Positions 26,994 through 36,645 of a stretch of DNA of 64,000 bases are shown here, in pieces; position 1 is the first letter of the stretch; every line of letters begins with the position of its first letter. A model generated the notes under the pieces. That model was not told where the DNA came from, did no database searches, and saw only the letters and a list, made by a program, of their open reading frames with translations. A program made the translations under genes and the position numbers. Origin of the DNA: Perlabentimonas sp041656735 (lineage in GTDB: Bacteria; Bacteroidota; Bacteroidia; Bacteroidales; Tenuifilaceae); NCBI GenBank assembly GCA_041656735.1, contig JBBACY010000003.1, forward strand, positions 65,753 through 129,752, given 5' to 3'.

Positions 26994-27737
26994 TTAGTGT
27001 TTGCCTAAAATTGTATGCGGAATTTTACCATGCGCAATAATCTGTATGGGGCAATCGTATGCTGCTAACTGTTCTGTTGAAATTCTATTGGATGGATGGT
27101 AATGCAAGGTCCGATTAACGCATGCAATGGTTTTTACGTGTGAGGTGATGGTTCCCAAATCGTGCGAAACCATTATAATGGCCATTTCATTATTCAATTC
27201 CTTTAGTAATTCATATAGTTCCTTCTCAAACTTATTGTCAACAAAGGTGTTTGGTTCATCTAAAACGAGTAATCTGGGGTGTGAAATTAATGCTCTGCTT
27301 AAAAAAACTCTTTGCAGTTGCCCTCCCGAAAGTTCACCAATTGCCTTGTCTTTTAGCTCTGTTATACCAATGCGATTGAGCATATCAAAGGCTAACTGAT
27401 TATCCTTTTTATTATACCTTCCTGTAACCCCTTTTTTACCTAATAACCCCGACAACACAACCTCATTAACGGTTATTGGGAATCGTTTGTCAATGCTAGT
27501 TATTTGAGGGAGATAGCCAAAAAGGCTTTCCTTTGGTGTTCGCGAACAGTATTTTACCGTCCCTTTTATAGGCTTTAAATCTCCAAGTAAAAGTTTGAGT
27601 AGTGTTGTTTTACCCCCTCCGTTCGGTCCTATTACTCCCACAAAATCGAAATCAGAAATTTCGAGATTAATATCTTTCAGAACAATCTCGTTGTTGTACC
27701 CCGCCGATGCCGAAATAATTTCAAGTATTTTTGCCAT
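26994..27737 (-). CDS. znuC: Metal ABC transporter ATP-binding protein, ZnuC-like
   Basis: 247 residues with Walker A (GPNGGGKTTLLKLLL), Q-loop (LPQ), ABC signature (LSGGQLQRVFLSRAL), Walker B (LLVLDEPNTFVD) and the switch His (MVSHDLGTI). The family (COG1121) serves Zn/Mn importers. It couples ATP hydrolysis to the permease encoded 37 bases downstream. The binding-protein gene lies 35 bases upstream, so the three form one operon. Confidence 0.9.
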   Translation of the reverse strand: MAKILEIISASAGYNNEIVLKDINLEISDFDFVGVIGPNGGGKTTLLKLLLGDLKPIKGTVKYCSRTPKESLFGYLPQITSIDKRFPITVNEVVLSGLLGKKGVTGRYNKKDNQLAFDMLNRIGITELKDKAIGELSGGQLQRVFLSRALISHPRLLVLDEPNTFVDNKFEKELYELLKELNNEMAIIMVSHDLGTITSHVKTIACVNRTLHYHPSNRISTEQLAAYDCPIQIIAHGKIPHTILGKH

Positions 27738-27772
27738 GGTAAAAACTTAAGTCGCTATATAGTTGTAAACGT

Positions 27773-28651
27773 TTACTTTAACGCTTTGCTTACTAGGTTT
27801 GACATATGGTACATATTTTCTAACCAATCTTCGCGAAGCGGGTCAATAACCTCAATGATACCTCCAATATCAGATGCAGCCGCCTTTGCGTTGTTTGTGT
27901 CAAACTCTTTTTGGATGAAGATGGTTTTAGCGCCTTGTTCTCGTGCAGATTGTAAAATTGCTTGCATATGCTTCATCGATGGTGCTTTGCCATCCTGTTC
28001 AAGCGAAATCTGTTTTAATCCGTAATCGCGGGCAAAATAAGTTAGTGCTGGGTGGTAAATATAAATCTTGTTATTTTCAATACCTTGTAAACTTCTTTTT
28101 ATATGAATGTTAAGCGTATCAATATCCTCAATAAGATGAGCAAAATTTGCCTCGAAGGTAATTTTATGCTCGGGGAATTTTTGCGATAGAACGGTAGTAA
28201 TAGTTCGTACCATAGTTTTTACCTCAATGGGAGAGAGCCACACGTGCGGGTCTGAGCCATGACTGTGACTATGCCCATGGTCATGATGGGAGTCGCATTC
28301 ACCACTAATTAAATTCAAATCTTTAGCATGGTTAACAATTAGAATGTTAGGGTTTTGCTCGTGAATATTATTGAGCATTGACATTTCAAATTCGAGCAGG
28401 CCGAGTGAAAAGTATGCAGACGCTTGGCTAAGCGATTTTAGCTGCGATGCAGTTGGCTCGTAAACCTCGGGGCTTGAGCCAGCGGGCACCATAAACTCAA
28501 CGTGAATTGTATTATCGGCAATGCGGTCAACAAAGTATTTTTGGGGTGCAATGCTAACCACAACGGTGGGTTTAAGGTTTTTTTCTGTGCTATTGGTACA
28601 ACTATACAGTATGGCAGGTAAAACTAAAAGGAGTGTCAGTGCTTTTCTCAT
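27773..28651 (-). CDS. znuA: Metal ABC transporter substrate-binding lipoprotein, ZnuA-like
   Basis: 292 residues. The N-terminus is a lipoprotein signal (MRKALTLLLVLPAILYSC), then the cluster A-I fold (VVVSIAPQKYFVDRIA, EFMVPAGSSPEVYEPTASQL). A His-rich loop (HHDHGHSHSHGSDPH) precedes VWLSP, and the later HPALTYFARDYGL holds a further ligand His. A His-rich loop at this position is typical of zinc-specific ZnuA proteins and is rare in Mn-binding ones, so zinc is the likely metal. First gene of znuA-znuC-znuB, probably with lpdA behind it. A good promoter lies at 28678-28706. Confidence 0.88.
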   Translation of the reverse strand: MRKALTLLLVLPAILYSCTNSTEKNLKPTVVVSIAPQKYFVDRIADNTIHVEFMVPAGSSPEVYEPTASQLKSLSQASAYFSLGLLEFEMSMLNNIHEQNPNILIVNHAKDLNLISGECDSHHDHGHSHSHGSDPHVWLSPIEVKTMVRTITTVLSQKFPEHKITFEANFAHLIEDIDTLNIHIKRSLQGIENNKIYIYHPALTYFARDYGLKQISLEQDGKAPSMKHMQAILQSAREQGAKTIFIQKEFDTNNAKAAASDIGGIIEVIDPLREDWLENMYHMSNLVSKALK

Positions 28652-28677
28652 ATCTTAAATACGTGCTAATTAATAAT

Positions 28678-28706
28678 CAAAATTACCTATTTAAAACTAA
28701 ACACAA
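28678..28706 (-). promoter_or_regulatory. Promoter of the znu operon
   Basis: On the minus strand a -33 TTG (28706-28704) and a -7 TAATTTTG (28685-28678) are separated by 18 bases, a good match to the Bacteroidota sigma consensus. It lies 26 bases before the znuA ATG. I see no clear palindrome that would be a Zur site. Confidence 0.6.
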
Positions 28707-28931
28707 AATTTCCATAATAGTTTTTGCTTGCATTAAAAATGTGTTTACATATCAGATAGTTAGAGGTTTATGTTTTATTTTGTATAACTTAAAACAAATT
28801 TGCGATTGTATATGTTTGTTTGGCAGGCGGTTAACTTGGTACTTTCAGTAGCGAATAAATTAATTTTTCGTTAATATTGCAGTTAAGAACGTAAAATTAT
28901 TTTTGTTTATTTTTATTTGAAATTATTTAAT

Positions 28932-31493
28932 ATGCTGCGAACTTCTCTTCTTTTTCTGTTCATGGTTACTAACCTGCTTACCTTTGGCCAAAGCGCCCAA
29001 AGCAAGGAGGATAGTTTGCAACTTTTGCTCGGGAAAGCCAAGGAGGCCGAAAAGGTTAGTATACTAATCCAACTAAGCGAAATAAAAGTACTCGATGAAG
29101 TAGGTTTGAACTATGCAACCAATGCATATGAGTTGGCTCTAAAACAAAATGATAAATCGTCACAGGCCGAAGCCCTTTACTTCATAGGCAGACACTACTA
29201 TGAAAATGCAGACGATAAAAATGCGATTAACTTTTATCTTAAGTCGCTTAATATATCCAAAGAGCTAAATGACAAGTCCAAAATTGTTCGAACATACCGA
29301 AGTATAGGTCGTTCTTATTACTACCTCGATTCGCTTGGCGAGGCCGAGAGTTATGCTGAACAAGCTGTTGAACTAGCCATTCAAATTGGTGATAAGGCAC
29401 AGCAAGCTGAAGCGCTCCTTAACATTGCCGAAATTTACGACAAGGATTATAAGCAGGACAAAGCTTTAGGTTATATTTTTCAAGCATTAGAAACTCTTAA
29501 GGGTACCGATAACCCTAAAACATTAGCCATAATATACCGCTCGCTAGGAAAGCAGTACTATACTCTAGGAGAGTTCAAAAAATCTATTGAGTATTATCTC
29601 AAGGAAATTGAAATAAGGGAACAGATTAAGGATGTTAGTGGACTGGCCGTATCCTACTATTGGCTTGGCCGTACGCATCGAACAATTGGGAATTTTCAGC
29701 TAGCACTTGAGCAGTACCAGAAAAGTTTAAAGTATTCTGAGCAGCAAAACGACCGCAAGTCTATAGCAGCTAATAGTACCGAAATAGGGTTTATTTACGA
29801 AAACCTCTCCCGAACCATTTTGGATGTTGCTGAGAATAAGGTAAACTATACTAAAGCACTTTCGTTCCATCAGGCTGCACTCGATATATACACAGAGGAT
29901 TTGGATAAGGATAAGATTGCCGAATCGACAAATAATATCGCAAATACATATTCTCGCTTGGCAACTAATCGGTTTGTTGCCAGGTATGGAGAGTTCTGGG
30001 ACGATTCAATCCAAATTCTGAAAGTGCCCGTTGATACCCTAAAGGCCGCTTTTGAAAGTGTGTTCGACTATTATAATAAAACGCTTGAAATATATGAGGA
30101 GACTGGAAAAAAACAATTTATTACTCTTGTTCGAATAAACCTAGCAAGCCATTATATATATACACGTAACTGGCGAAAAGCAGATGAGCATCTAAGCAAG
30201 GGTCTTGCTTTAGCTCGCGAAATTAACAGTCAGTATGACGTTGCCCTTGCCCTTTTTCATTACGGTGAATACTACTATAGGCTTAACGATTTACCTCGCG
30301 CAGAGCAATATTTATTGCAAACTCTGGAAATATCTGAAAGTTTAGGGATTAAAGATTTTATGATGCACACCCACCAAAAACTTGGAAAGATATACGAAAG
30401 AACTGGTAACCTACCCAAAGCCTTAAAGCATATTAAAGCATACAATCGAATTAAAGACGTACTGTTTTCTGAGCAAAGCCAAAAGGTTATAACCGAAATG
30501 CAGACCAAATATGAAACCGAGAAGAAAGAGCAGGAAATAAAAAATTTAAATATTGAGAGTGAACTGCAACATTCCTTAATACAACGGCAAAGGCTAACCA
30601 TTGCAATATCCATAGGGGGCATAATTATTATACTTGCCTTTGCTGGTTTGCTAATAAATATGGTACGCCAAAAGCAACGAGCCAACAAAATTTTAGAAGA
30701 AAAGAACGCGCTCATTTCGCACCAAAAACAGGAGATTACCGATAGCATTCGCTATGCAAGCCGTATTCAAAATGCCATTTTGCCCTCGGCAACAATTATG
30801 CATGAGTCCTTTAACGATTCTTTTGTGCTTTTCTTGCCGCGCGATATTGTGAGTGGCGACTTTTACTGGTTTACTCGTAGGGGAGATAAAATGGTTGTTG
30901 TTGCTGCCGATTGCACTGGACACGGTGTTCCTGGGGCATTTATGAGTATGCTAGGCGTTTCGTTTTTATATGAGATAGTAAACAAGGAAGGTGTGATGCG
31001 ACCAGCCAAAATTCTCGATATGCTTCGCCAATTTGTGAAGCTTACCTTGTCGCAAACAGGTAAAAAAGACGAGCAGAAGGATGGAATGGATATATCGCTA
31101 TGTATGGTCGATTTAGAAAATATGAAGCTCGAATGGGCAGGTGCATATAACCCTCTTCTACTTATCAGAAATGAAGAGATAATAGAATATAAGGCCGATA
31201 AGATGCCTGTGGCAATTCATATAACTGATCATTTGCCGTTTACCAATCACGAGATTGATTTACAGCTCGATGACGTATTCTATATGTATTCTGATGGTTT
31301 TGCCGACCAGTTTGGAGGTGAAAGCGGAAGAAAATATATGTCGAAAAGGTTTAAAAACTTCTTGCTCGAAATTCATAAAAAACCTATGGAAGAACAGAAG
31401 GAGTTACTACATCAGGAGCACCTTTCATGGCGTGGAAACATAGAGCAAATTGATGATATTGTGGTGGTTGGCATTAGAGTAAGTGAAATTTAA
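28932..31493 (+). CDS. TPR sensor protein with SpoIIE-type PP2C phosphatase domain
   Basis: An 853-residue protein: signal peptide (MLRTSLLFLFMVTNLLTFGQS), about ten TPR units (residues 45-490, e.g. SIGRSYYYLDSLGEAESYAEQA), a coiled coil (TEMQTKYETEKKEQEI), one transmembrane helix (LTIAISIGGIIIILAFAGLLI), then a cytoplasmic SpoIIE domain with metal-binding acids in DIVSGDFYW, ADCTGHGVPGAFM, DGMDIS and YSDGFADQFGG. It should sense a periplasmic partner through the TPRs and dephosphorylate a Ser/Thr protein such as an anti-sigma antagonist or SiaC. The ATG at 28932 is chosen over a TTG five codons earlier. Confidence 0.92.
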   Translation: MLRTSLLFLFMVTNLLTFGQSAQSKEDSLQLLLGKAKEAEKVSILIQLSEIKVLDEVGLNYATNAYELALKQNDKSSQAEALYFIGRHYYENADDKNAINFYLKSLNISKELNDKSKIVRTYRSIGRSYYYLDSLGEAESYAEQAVELAIQIGDKAQQAEALLNIAEIYDKDYKQDKALGYIFQALETLKGTDNPKTLAIIYRSLGKQYYTLGEFKKSIEYYLKEIEIREQIKDVSGLAVSYYWLGRTHRTIGNFQLALEQYQKSLKYSEQQNDRKSIAANSTEIGFIYENLSRTILDVAENKVNYTKALSFHQAALDIYTEDLDKDKIAESTNNIANTYSRLATNRFVARYGEFWDDSIQILKVPVDTLKAAFESVFDYYNKTLEIYEETGKKQFITLVRINLASHYIYTRNWRKADEHLSKGLALAREINSQYDVALALFHYGEYYYRLNDLPRAEQYLLQTLEISESLGIKDFMMHTHQKLGKIYERTGNLPKALKHIKAYNRIKDVLFSEQSQKVITEMQTKYETEKKEQEIKNLNIESELQHSLIQRQRLTIAISIGGIIIILAFAGLLINMVRQKQRANKILEEKNALISHQKQEITDSIRYASRIQNAILPSATIMHESFNDSFVLFLPRDIVSGDFYWFTRRGDKMVVVAADCTGHGVPGAFMSMLGVSFLYEIVNKEGVMRPAKILDMLRQFVKLTLSQTGKKDEQKDGMDISLCMVDLENMKLEWAGAYNPLLLIRNEEIIEYKADKMPVAIHITDHLPFTNHEIDLQLDDVFYMYSDGFADQFGGESGRKYMSKRFKNFLLEIHKKPMEEQKELLHQEHLSWRGNIEQIDDIVVVGIRVSEI

Positions 31494-31534
31494 CAACGCA
31501 TACTGCAAAAAATGGTTTTATATATCAAAATACC

Positions 31535-31542
31535 TACCTTTG
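31535..31542 (+). promoter_or_regulatory. -7 element of meaB
   Basis: TACCTTTG, a full TAnnTTTG match, 22 bases before the meaB ATG at 31565. It sits in the 71-base gap after the phosphatase gene, indicating separate transcription. Confidence 0.55.
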
Positions 31543-31564
31543 TCAGTGGAATTAGAGTTTAGAT

Positions 31565-32653
31565 ATGACAAAAACAGACGAGTTTAAATCTGCACTCAAG
31601 GTTAACCCTGGTGTAGATCAACCCTCTACTATAAATAAGAACGCCATTAAGCGTTTAAAAGCTACAAGGCAAAAAACCTTTAGCGTGCAGCATTATGTAG
31701 ATGGTATTCTGGATAAAGATATTTCTATCCTTAGTCAGGCAATTACTCTTATTGAGAGTTCGTTGCCTAGGCATCATGAAATAGGGCAAAAAGTTATTGA
31801 GCAGTGCTTGCCCCATACCGGAAATTCGGTTAGAATTGGTATAACGGGTGTTCCGGGTGCAGGGAAAAGCACCTTTATTGAGGCTCTGGGTGGAACCATT
31901 ACCCAGTCGGGTGGCAGGCTTGCTGTTTTAGCAATTGACCCTAGCAGCGAAAGGAGCAAGGGTAGCATTTTAGGCGATAAAACCCGAATGGAAACCCTTT
32001 GCAATGATCCAAACGCATTTATTCGCCCATCCCCTTCAGCAGGTTCGTTGGGTGGGGTTGCCCGTAAAACGCGCGAGTCAATTATTCTTTGTGAGGCAGC
32101 AGGATTCGATACAATTTTCATTGAAACTGTTGGAGTGGGACAGAGCGAAACGTCCGTACATTCAATGGTCGATTTTTTTCTGCTGCTTATGCTTTCAGGT
32201 GCAGGTGATGAGTTGCAGGGTATTAAGCGGGGTATAATGGAAATGGCCGACCTAATTGCGATAACAAAAGCCGATGGCGAAAATATAAAGAAGGCTCAAA
32301 TGGCTAGGATACAGTATGAAAATGCTTTACACCTATTCCCTAAGCCCGAGTCGGGATGGTTTCCGCAGGTTAAAACGTGCTCATCATATACACAGGATGG
32401 TATTGCCGATATTTGGGAATCCGTTAAAAATTATGTTGAAGAAACAAAAAAGACTGAGTATTTTCAGTCGCGCAGATTACAACAGGCAAAATACTGGATG
32501 ACTCAATCTATTACCGAGGCCTTAAAAGACGACCTATTTAATAATCCCAGTGTACAAGAATTGATTAAATCAACCGAAAAAGATGTGCTAAACGATAGAA
32601 TTAGTTCATTTGTTGCGGCAAAAAAAATAATGGACTTTTACAAGTCTTTATAA
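31565..32653 (+). CDS. meaB: Methylmalonyl-CoA mutase-associated GTPase MeaB
   Basis: 362 residues of the MeaB/ArgK G3E GTPase family: P-loop GITGVPGAGKSTFIEALG, D-P-S-S motif AIDPSSERSKGSILGDKTRM, FIRPSPSAGSLGGVARKTRE, and base-recognition ITKADGEN. MeaB protects and reloads adenosylcobalamin on methylmalonyl-CoA mutase, which feeds propionate production in Bacteroidota. No mutase genes are in the window. The N-terminal extension of about 45 residues (ALKVNPGVDQPSTINKN) resembles that in other Bacteroidetes homologues. Confidence 0.95.
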   Translation: MTKTDEFKSALKVNPGVDQPSTINKNAIKRLKATRQKTFSVQHYVDGILDKDISILSQAITLIESSLPRHHEIGQKVIEQCLPHTGNSVRIGITGVPGAGKSTFIEALGGTITQSGGRLAVLAIDPSSERSKGSILGDKTRMETLCNDPNAFIRPSPSAGSLGGVARKTRESIILCEAAGFDTIFIETVGVGQSETSVHSMVDFFLLLMLSGAGDELQGIKRGIMEMADLIAITKADGENIKKAQMARIQYENALHLFPKPESGWFPQVKTCSSYTQDGIADIWESVKNYVEETKKTEYFQSRRLQQAKYWMTQSITEALKDDLFNNPSVQELIKSTEKDVLNDRISSFVAAKKIMDFYKSL

Positions 32654-32694
32654 CCCAAGTGGGTTTCAAATTGTAAACAAACAAAAATAAAAAA

Positions 32695-33795
32695 ATGAAA
32701 AAACTTTTAGTAATTGCTTCAGTCGCATTAGCACTGGCCTCATGCTCTTCAAAGGGGTATAAAATTGAGGCAAACATTGAGGGCGCAACCAACCAAATGG
32801 TAGTGCTTAAAACGATGCAGGATAACGAACTTGTTGGTCTTGATTCGGTTATGATGACTGATGGAAAGTTCCAATTTACAGGTTCAATAGAGGTGCCCGA
32901 CATCTATGCCATCGATTTTTCTACACCAGAGGATAGGCTTATTCTTTTCCTCGAAAATTCTAACATCACCATTACGGGTAAGGTTGATAATATTATGTCG
33001 AGCGATATAAAGGGATCTAAAACCCAAGATCTATTTATGGAGTTTAACAAAAAGCAGGAAGAAATGTCGTTGCCTCTCATGGAGATTCAACAAAAATTTC
33101 AAACAGCTGCCATGGATGGATCTCTTACACCCGAAATGGAGCAGGAACTTCGTGAGCAGTTTATGGCCGAGAATGATAAAATGTTAGTTGAAGTAAAAGA
33201 TTTTGTAACAAAGAATAGTACTTCTGTGCTTGCTGCATACATCACGCTTACACAGTTAGCAAATCAGCTTTCTTTTGAGGAGTTAGAAGCTATCGTGTCA
33301 GCATTCCCCAATGACATACAAAAGTCGCCTTTTGTTATAGCGCTTAACGAAAAAATTAATATAGATAAGCTAACTGCTATCGGACAACCGTTTATCGATT
33401 TTACTCATCCTGATGCAGATGGTAATATGATTACCTTTTCATCGGTTACTGGCGAAAACTATATTCTTATCGATTTTTGGGCAGGCTGGTGTACTCCTTG
33501 CCGTCGCGAAAACCCAAACCTAGTTGCTTTGTATAATCAGTATAAGGACAAAGGTTTCGATATTTTTGGTATTTCACTTGACCGTCGCAAGCAAGAGTGG
33601 CTTGATGCTGTTGAGGAAGATGGGTTAAAGTGGATGCAAGTATCAGACGTTTCTGGTTGGGATAACCCCGTTGCTAAAATGTACGGAGTGCAGTCAATAC
33701 CTGCAAACCTACTGGTTGGCCCTGACGGTAAAATTATAGCAAAGAACCTTAGAGGTGAAGACTTGGCAAGTAAGCTGGCCGAACTTCTCAACTAA
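32695..33795 (+). CDS. TlpA-like thioredoxin lipoprotein with DUF4369 domain
   Basis: 366 residues. Lipoprotein signal MKKLLVIASVALALASC, then a beta-rich DUF4369 region (about 20-125: YKIEANIEGATNQMVVLK), an acidic helical linker, and a C-terminal thioredoxin domain (about 235-366) with the redox motif FWAGWCTPCRREN and cis-Pro SIPANLLV. Such proteins reduce disulfides or cytochrome/heme targets in the periplasm and are numerous in Bacteroidales. It follows meaB by 41 bases, and a bidirectional terminator lies 20 bases downstream. Confidence 0.92.
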   Translation: MKKLLVIASVALALASCSSKGYKIEANIEGATNQMVVLKTMQDNELVGLDSVMMTDGKFQFTGSIEVPDIYAIDFSTPEDRLILFLENSNITITGKVDNIMSSDIKGSKTQDLFMEFNKKQEEMSLPLMEIQQKFQTAAMDGSLTPEMEQELREQFMAENDKMLVEVKDFVTKNSTSVLAAYITLTQLANQLSFEELEAIVSAFPNDIQKSPFVIALNEKINIDKLTAIGQPFIDFTHPDADGNMITFSSVTGENYILIDFWAGWCTPCRRENPNLVALYNQYKDKGFDIFGISLDRRKQEWLDAVEEDGLKWMQVSDVSGWDNPVAKMYGVQSIPANLLVGPDGKIIAKNLRGEDLASKLAELLN

Positions 33796-33815
33796 AATTT
33801 GTTCATATTATGAAA

Positions 33816-33844
33816 TAAAAAAGCGACTGTAAAGTCGCTTTTTT
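33816..33844. terminator. Bidirectional terminator between the TlpA-like gene and alaS
   Basis: AAAAAAGCGACT, loop GTAA, AGTCGCTTTTTT: a GC-rich 6-bp core (33823-33828/33833-33838) extended by A/T runs on both sides, between two converging genes. Confidence 0.9.
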
Positions 33845-33861
33845 ATTTTGTGATTGGTATT

Positions 33862-36486
33862 TTATGCCTTTTCGAAAATTTCTACAGCTTTGGCAATTGC
33901 CTGTGTTAGCCCGTTGGCATCCTTGCCACCAGCGGTGGCATAAAAGGGTTGGCCACCACCTCCGCCTTTCATCTCCTTTGCTGCTTCGCGAATAATGGTT
34001 GAGGCGTTTACCTTTTTCGACTCGATAAGCGAGTTGGCAATCATTATAGTAAGCATTGGTTTTCCAGAAACTTGAGCTCCAACGGCAAGAAACAGGTTAT
34101 TTATTTCGTCGCGAAGCTGGTAGGCTAAATCTTTAATGGCATCGGCAGTATCCAGGTCAACTATTTGGGCAATTACCGAAGCCCCATTGCTGCTTTTGGC
34201 TGTAAGTTTAAGCTCATTTTTAATGCCCTTAACCTTTTCTTTGGTTAGTGCCTCAAGTTGCTTTTTTAGCTCAGCATTCTCGTTTATTAGCTTATCTGTC
34301 GCAATCATCAGGTCTGGCGGATTGCCTAGCGATGATTTAAGGCTCTTTATGCTGTCAACTTGCTGGTAAAGGTACTCTTCAGCCTTTGTTGCAGTAATGG
34401 CTTCAATTCTTCTAATTCCTGTTGATATGGCTCCTTCTGAAACAATTTTGAAGAGTCCAATGTTTCCTGTGGCGCTGGTGTGCGTGCCTCCGCAAAGTTC
34501 TACCGAGTTGCCAAACCGAACAACCCGAACCTCGTCACCATATTTTTCGCCAAAAAGTGCCATAGCACCCATTTCTTGTGCTTGTTTTATGGGAATGTTA
34601 CGGTGTTCATCAATGCTGGCATTATTACGAATTGCCTCATTAACTATTTGTTCAACCCTTCTAATTTCCTCATCGGTCATTTTTTGAAAATGGGCAAAGT
34701 CGAACCTAAGGTGATCGGCATGTACTAGCGATCCTTTTTGCTCAACGTGCTTACCCAAAACTTCTCTAAGTGCATGGTGCAGCAAGTGGGTTGCCGTGTG
34801 ATTGTTGGCAGTGCTTACCCTCTTTTTAGCGTCAACCTGGGCCATAAACTCTTGCTTTGCATCAAGGGGTAGCTTGTTAACTAAATGGATGGTAAGGTTA
34901 TTCTCTTTAATGGTGTTTAGTATACTTATGGTTTCGTTTGCGTTTGATATTGTTCCCATATCACCAACCTGTCCGCCCGATTCGGCATAAAACGGTGTTT
35001 GGTCGAACACCAAATGAAACTGCTCTTTCCCTTTTTGCTTAACGGTTCGGTAGCGTGCAATTTTGATGGGTGCTTGTAGGGTGTCGTATCCAACAAACTT
35101 TGTTTCGCTTGAACTGGCAACCTCAATCCAGTCTGATGTTTCTAGGGTTGCAACGCTTCTGGAACGCTCCTTTTGCACCTTCATCTCCTTCTCAAAATCC
35201 CTTTTACTTATGGTAAGGTTGCGTTCGCGTGCAATAAGTTCTGTTAAATCAAATGGGAAGCCATAGGTATCGTATAGGATAAAGGCGTCGTGACCAGAAA
35301 TTTCATTCCCTCCTTCGTTTATTACCTTGGCCATTATACTATCTAAAAGTTTAATTCCAGTTTCAAGAGTATGTAAAAACGATTGCTCCTCTTCAAAAAT
35401 AACCTTGGTAATAAGGTCCTTTTGGGCGGTTAACTCTGGAAACGATTTGCCCATTTGACTTGTCAAAATATCAACAAGTTTGTAAATAAAAGGCTCGTGA
35501 AAATTCAGGAATGTGTATCCGTACCTAACGGCCCTACGCAAAATACGACGAATAACATACCCTGCCTTAACGTTCGACGGAAGTTGCCCATCGGCAATGG
35601 AAAACGACACAGCCCTGAGGTGATCGGCTACCACACGTAATGCTATATCTGTTTTTGTGCTGTCGCCATAAGCTATACCGCATAGCTTGGTAATTTCCCC
35701 AATAATGGGTTGAAATACATCGGTATCGTAGTTACTCTGTTTACCTTGAATTGCCATGCAAAGTCTTTCAAATCCCATACCTGTGTCAACATGCTTTGCG
35801 GGTAGGGGGTCAAGACTTCCGTTGGCTTTGCGGTTATACTGAATAAATACTAGGTTCCAAATTTCAACAACCTGTGGATGTCCTTCGTTAACTAGTTCAC
35901 GACCAGGCGTTTTTGCTTTTTCCTCGTTGCTTCGTAGGTCAATATGAACCTCCGAGCATGGACCACACGGACCGCTTTCGCCCATTTCCCAGAAATTATC
36001 TTCTTTTGACCCCATCAATATTCTATCCTTGGGTAAATACTTTTCCCATAGGTTAAACGACTCTTGGTCAGGCTCGAGTTTATCTTCGGGGCTCCCCTCA
36101 AAAACCGATGCGTATAAATCGTTACTATTAATTTTAAGCACATCAACCAAAAACTCCCAAGCCCAGTCAATAGCCTCCTTTTTAAAGTAGTCACCAAACG
36201 ACCAGTTGCCAAGCATTTCGAACATAGTATGGTGGTAGGTGTCGTGGCCAACCTCATCGAGGTCGTTATGTTTTCCCGAAACCCTAAGGCATTTCTGCGA
36301 ATTTGCCACTCGTGGGTGTTTGGGATTTGTATTTCCTAAGAAAATATCTTTAAATTGATTCATCCCTGCATTGGTAAACATTAGGGTTGGATCGTCCTTA
36401 ATAACCATAGGAGCCGAGGGTACAATGTTGTGATTTTTGCTCCTAAAAAAGTTTAAAAATGCCTCTCTTATTTCTCCTGACGTCAT
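33862..36486 (-). CDS. alaS: Alanyl-tRNA synthetase
   Basis: 874 residues, the usual AlaRS length. Class II catalytic core at the N-terminus (SGEIREAFLNFFRSKNH, TYHHTMFEMLGNWSFGDYF, HVDTGMGFERL), the editing domain with zinc-site ATHLLHHAL and CGGTHTSATGN, and the C-terminal oligomerisation/Gly-rich region (MKGGGGGQPFYATAGG). It charges tRNA-Ala. Start taken at the ATG at 36484-36486 (MTSGEIREAF); the frame continues upstream by 22 codons into hydrophobic non-family sequence that overlaps the divergent peptidase promoter. Confidence 0.98.
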   Translation of the reverse strand: MTSGEIREAFLNFFRSKNHNIVPSAPMVIKDDPTLMFTNAGMNQFKDIFLGNTNPKHPRVANSQKCLRVSGKHNDLDEVGHDTYHHTMFEMLGNWSFGDYFKKEAIDWAWEFLVDVLKINSNDLYASVFEGSPEDKLEPDQESFNLWEKYLPKDRILMGSKEDNFWEMGESGPCGPCSEVHIDLRSNEEKAKTPGRELVNEGHPQVVEIWNLVFIQYNRKANGSLDPLPAKHVDTGMGFERLCMAIQGKQSNYDTDVFQPIIGEITKLCGIAYGDSTKTDIALRVVADHLRAVSFSIADGQLPSNVKAGYVIRRILRRAVRYGYTFLNFHEPFIYKLVDILTSQMGKSFPELTAQKDLITKVIFEEEQSFLHTLETGIKLLDSIMAKVINEGGNEISGHDAFILYDTYGFPFDLTELIARERNLTISKRDFEKEMKVQKERSRSVATLETSDWIEVASSSETKFVGYDTLQAPIKIARYRTVKQKGKEQFHLVFDQTPFYAESGGQVGDMGTISNANETISILNTIKENNLTIHLVNKLPLDAKQEFMAQVDAKKRVSTANNHTATHLLHHALREVLGKHVEQKGSLVHADHLRFDFAHFQKMTDEEIRRVEQIVNEAIRNNASIDEHRNIPIKQAQEMGAMALFGEKYGDEVRVVRFGNSVELCGGTHTSATGNIGLFKIVSEGAISTGIRRIEAITATKAEEYLYQQVDSIKSLKSSLGNPPDLMIATDKLINENAELKKQLEALTKEKVKGIKNELKLTAKSSNGASVIAQIVDLDTADAIKDLAYQLRDEINNLFLAVGAQVSGKPMLTIMIANSLIESKKVNASTIIREAAKEMKGGGGGQPFYATAGGKDANGLTQAIAKAVEIFEKA

Positions 36487-36531
36487 AATTAATTGAATTG
36501 TAGTTATTTGTAATATAATTCTTTTAAAAAA

Positions 36532-36560
36532 TTGCAAGTAAAAAAATAACAATACCTTTG
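36532..36560 (+). promoter_or_regulatory. Promoter of the M23-capA-merR-nif3 gene group
   Basis: -33 TTG (36532-36534), 18-base spacer, -7 TACCTTTG (36553-36560): a near-ideal Bacteroidota promoter in the alaS/M23 divergent region, 86 bases before the ATG at 36646. Confidence 0.7.
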
Positions 36561-36645
36561 CAAAAAGAAATATTTACCTTAGATTTGCTGTTGTTCGTCA
36601 ATTTAGAATTTGTTTTAATAGATTGGAAATCGCCTTTTGCATACC

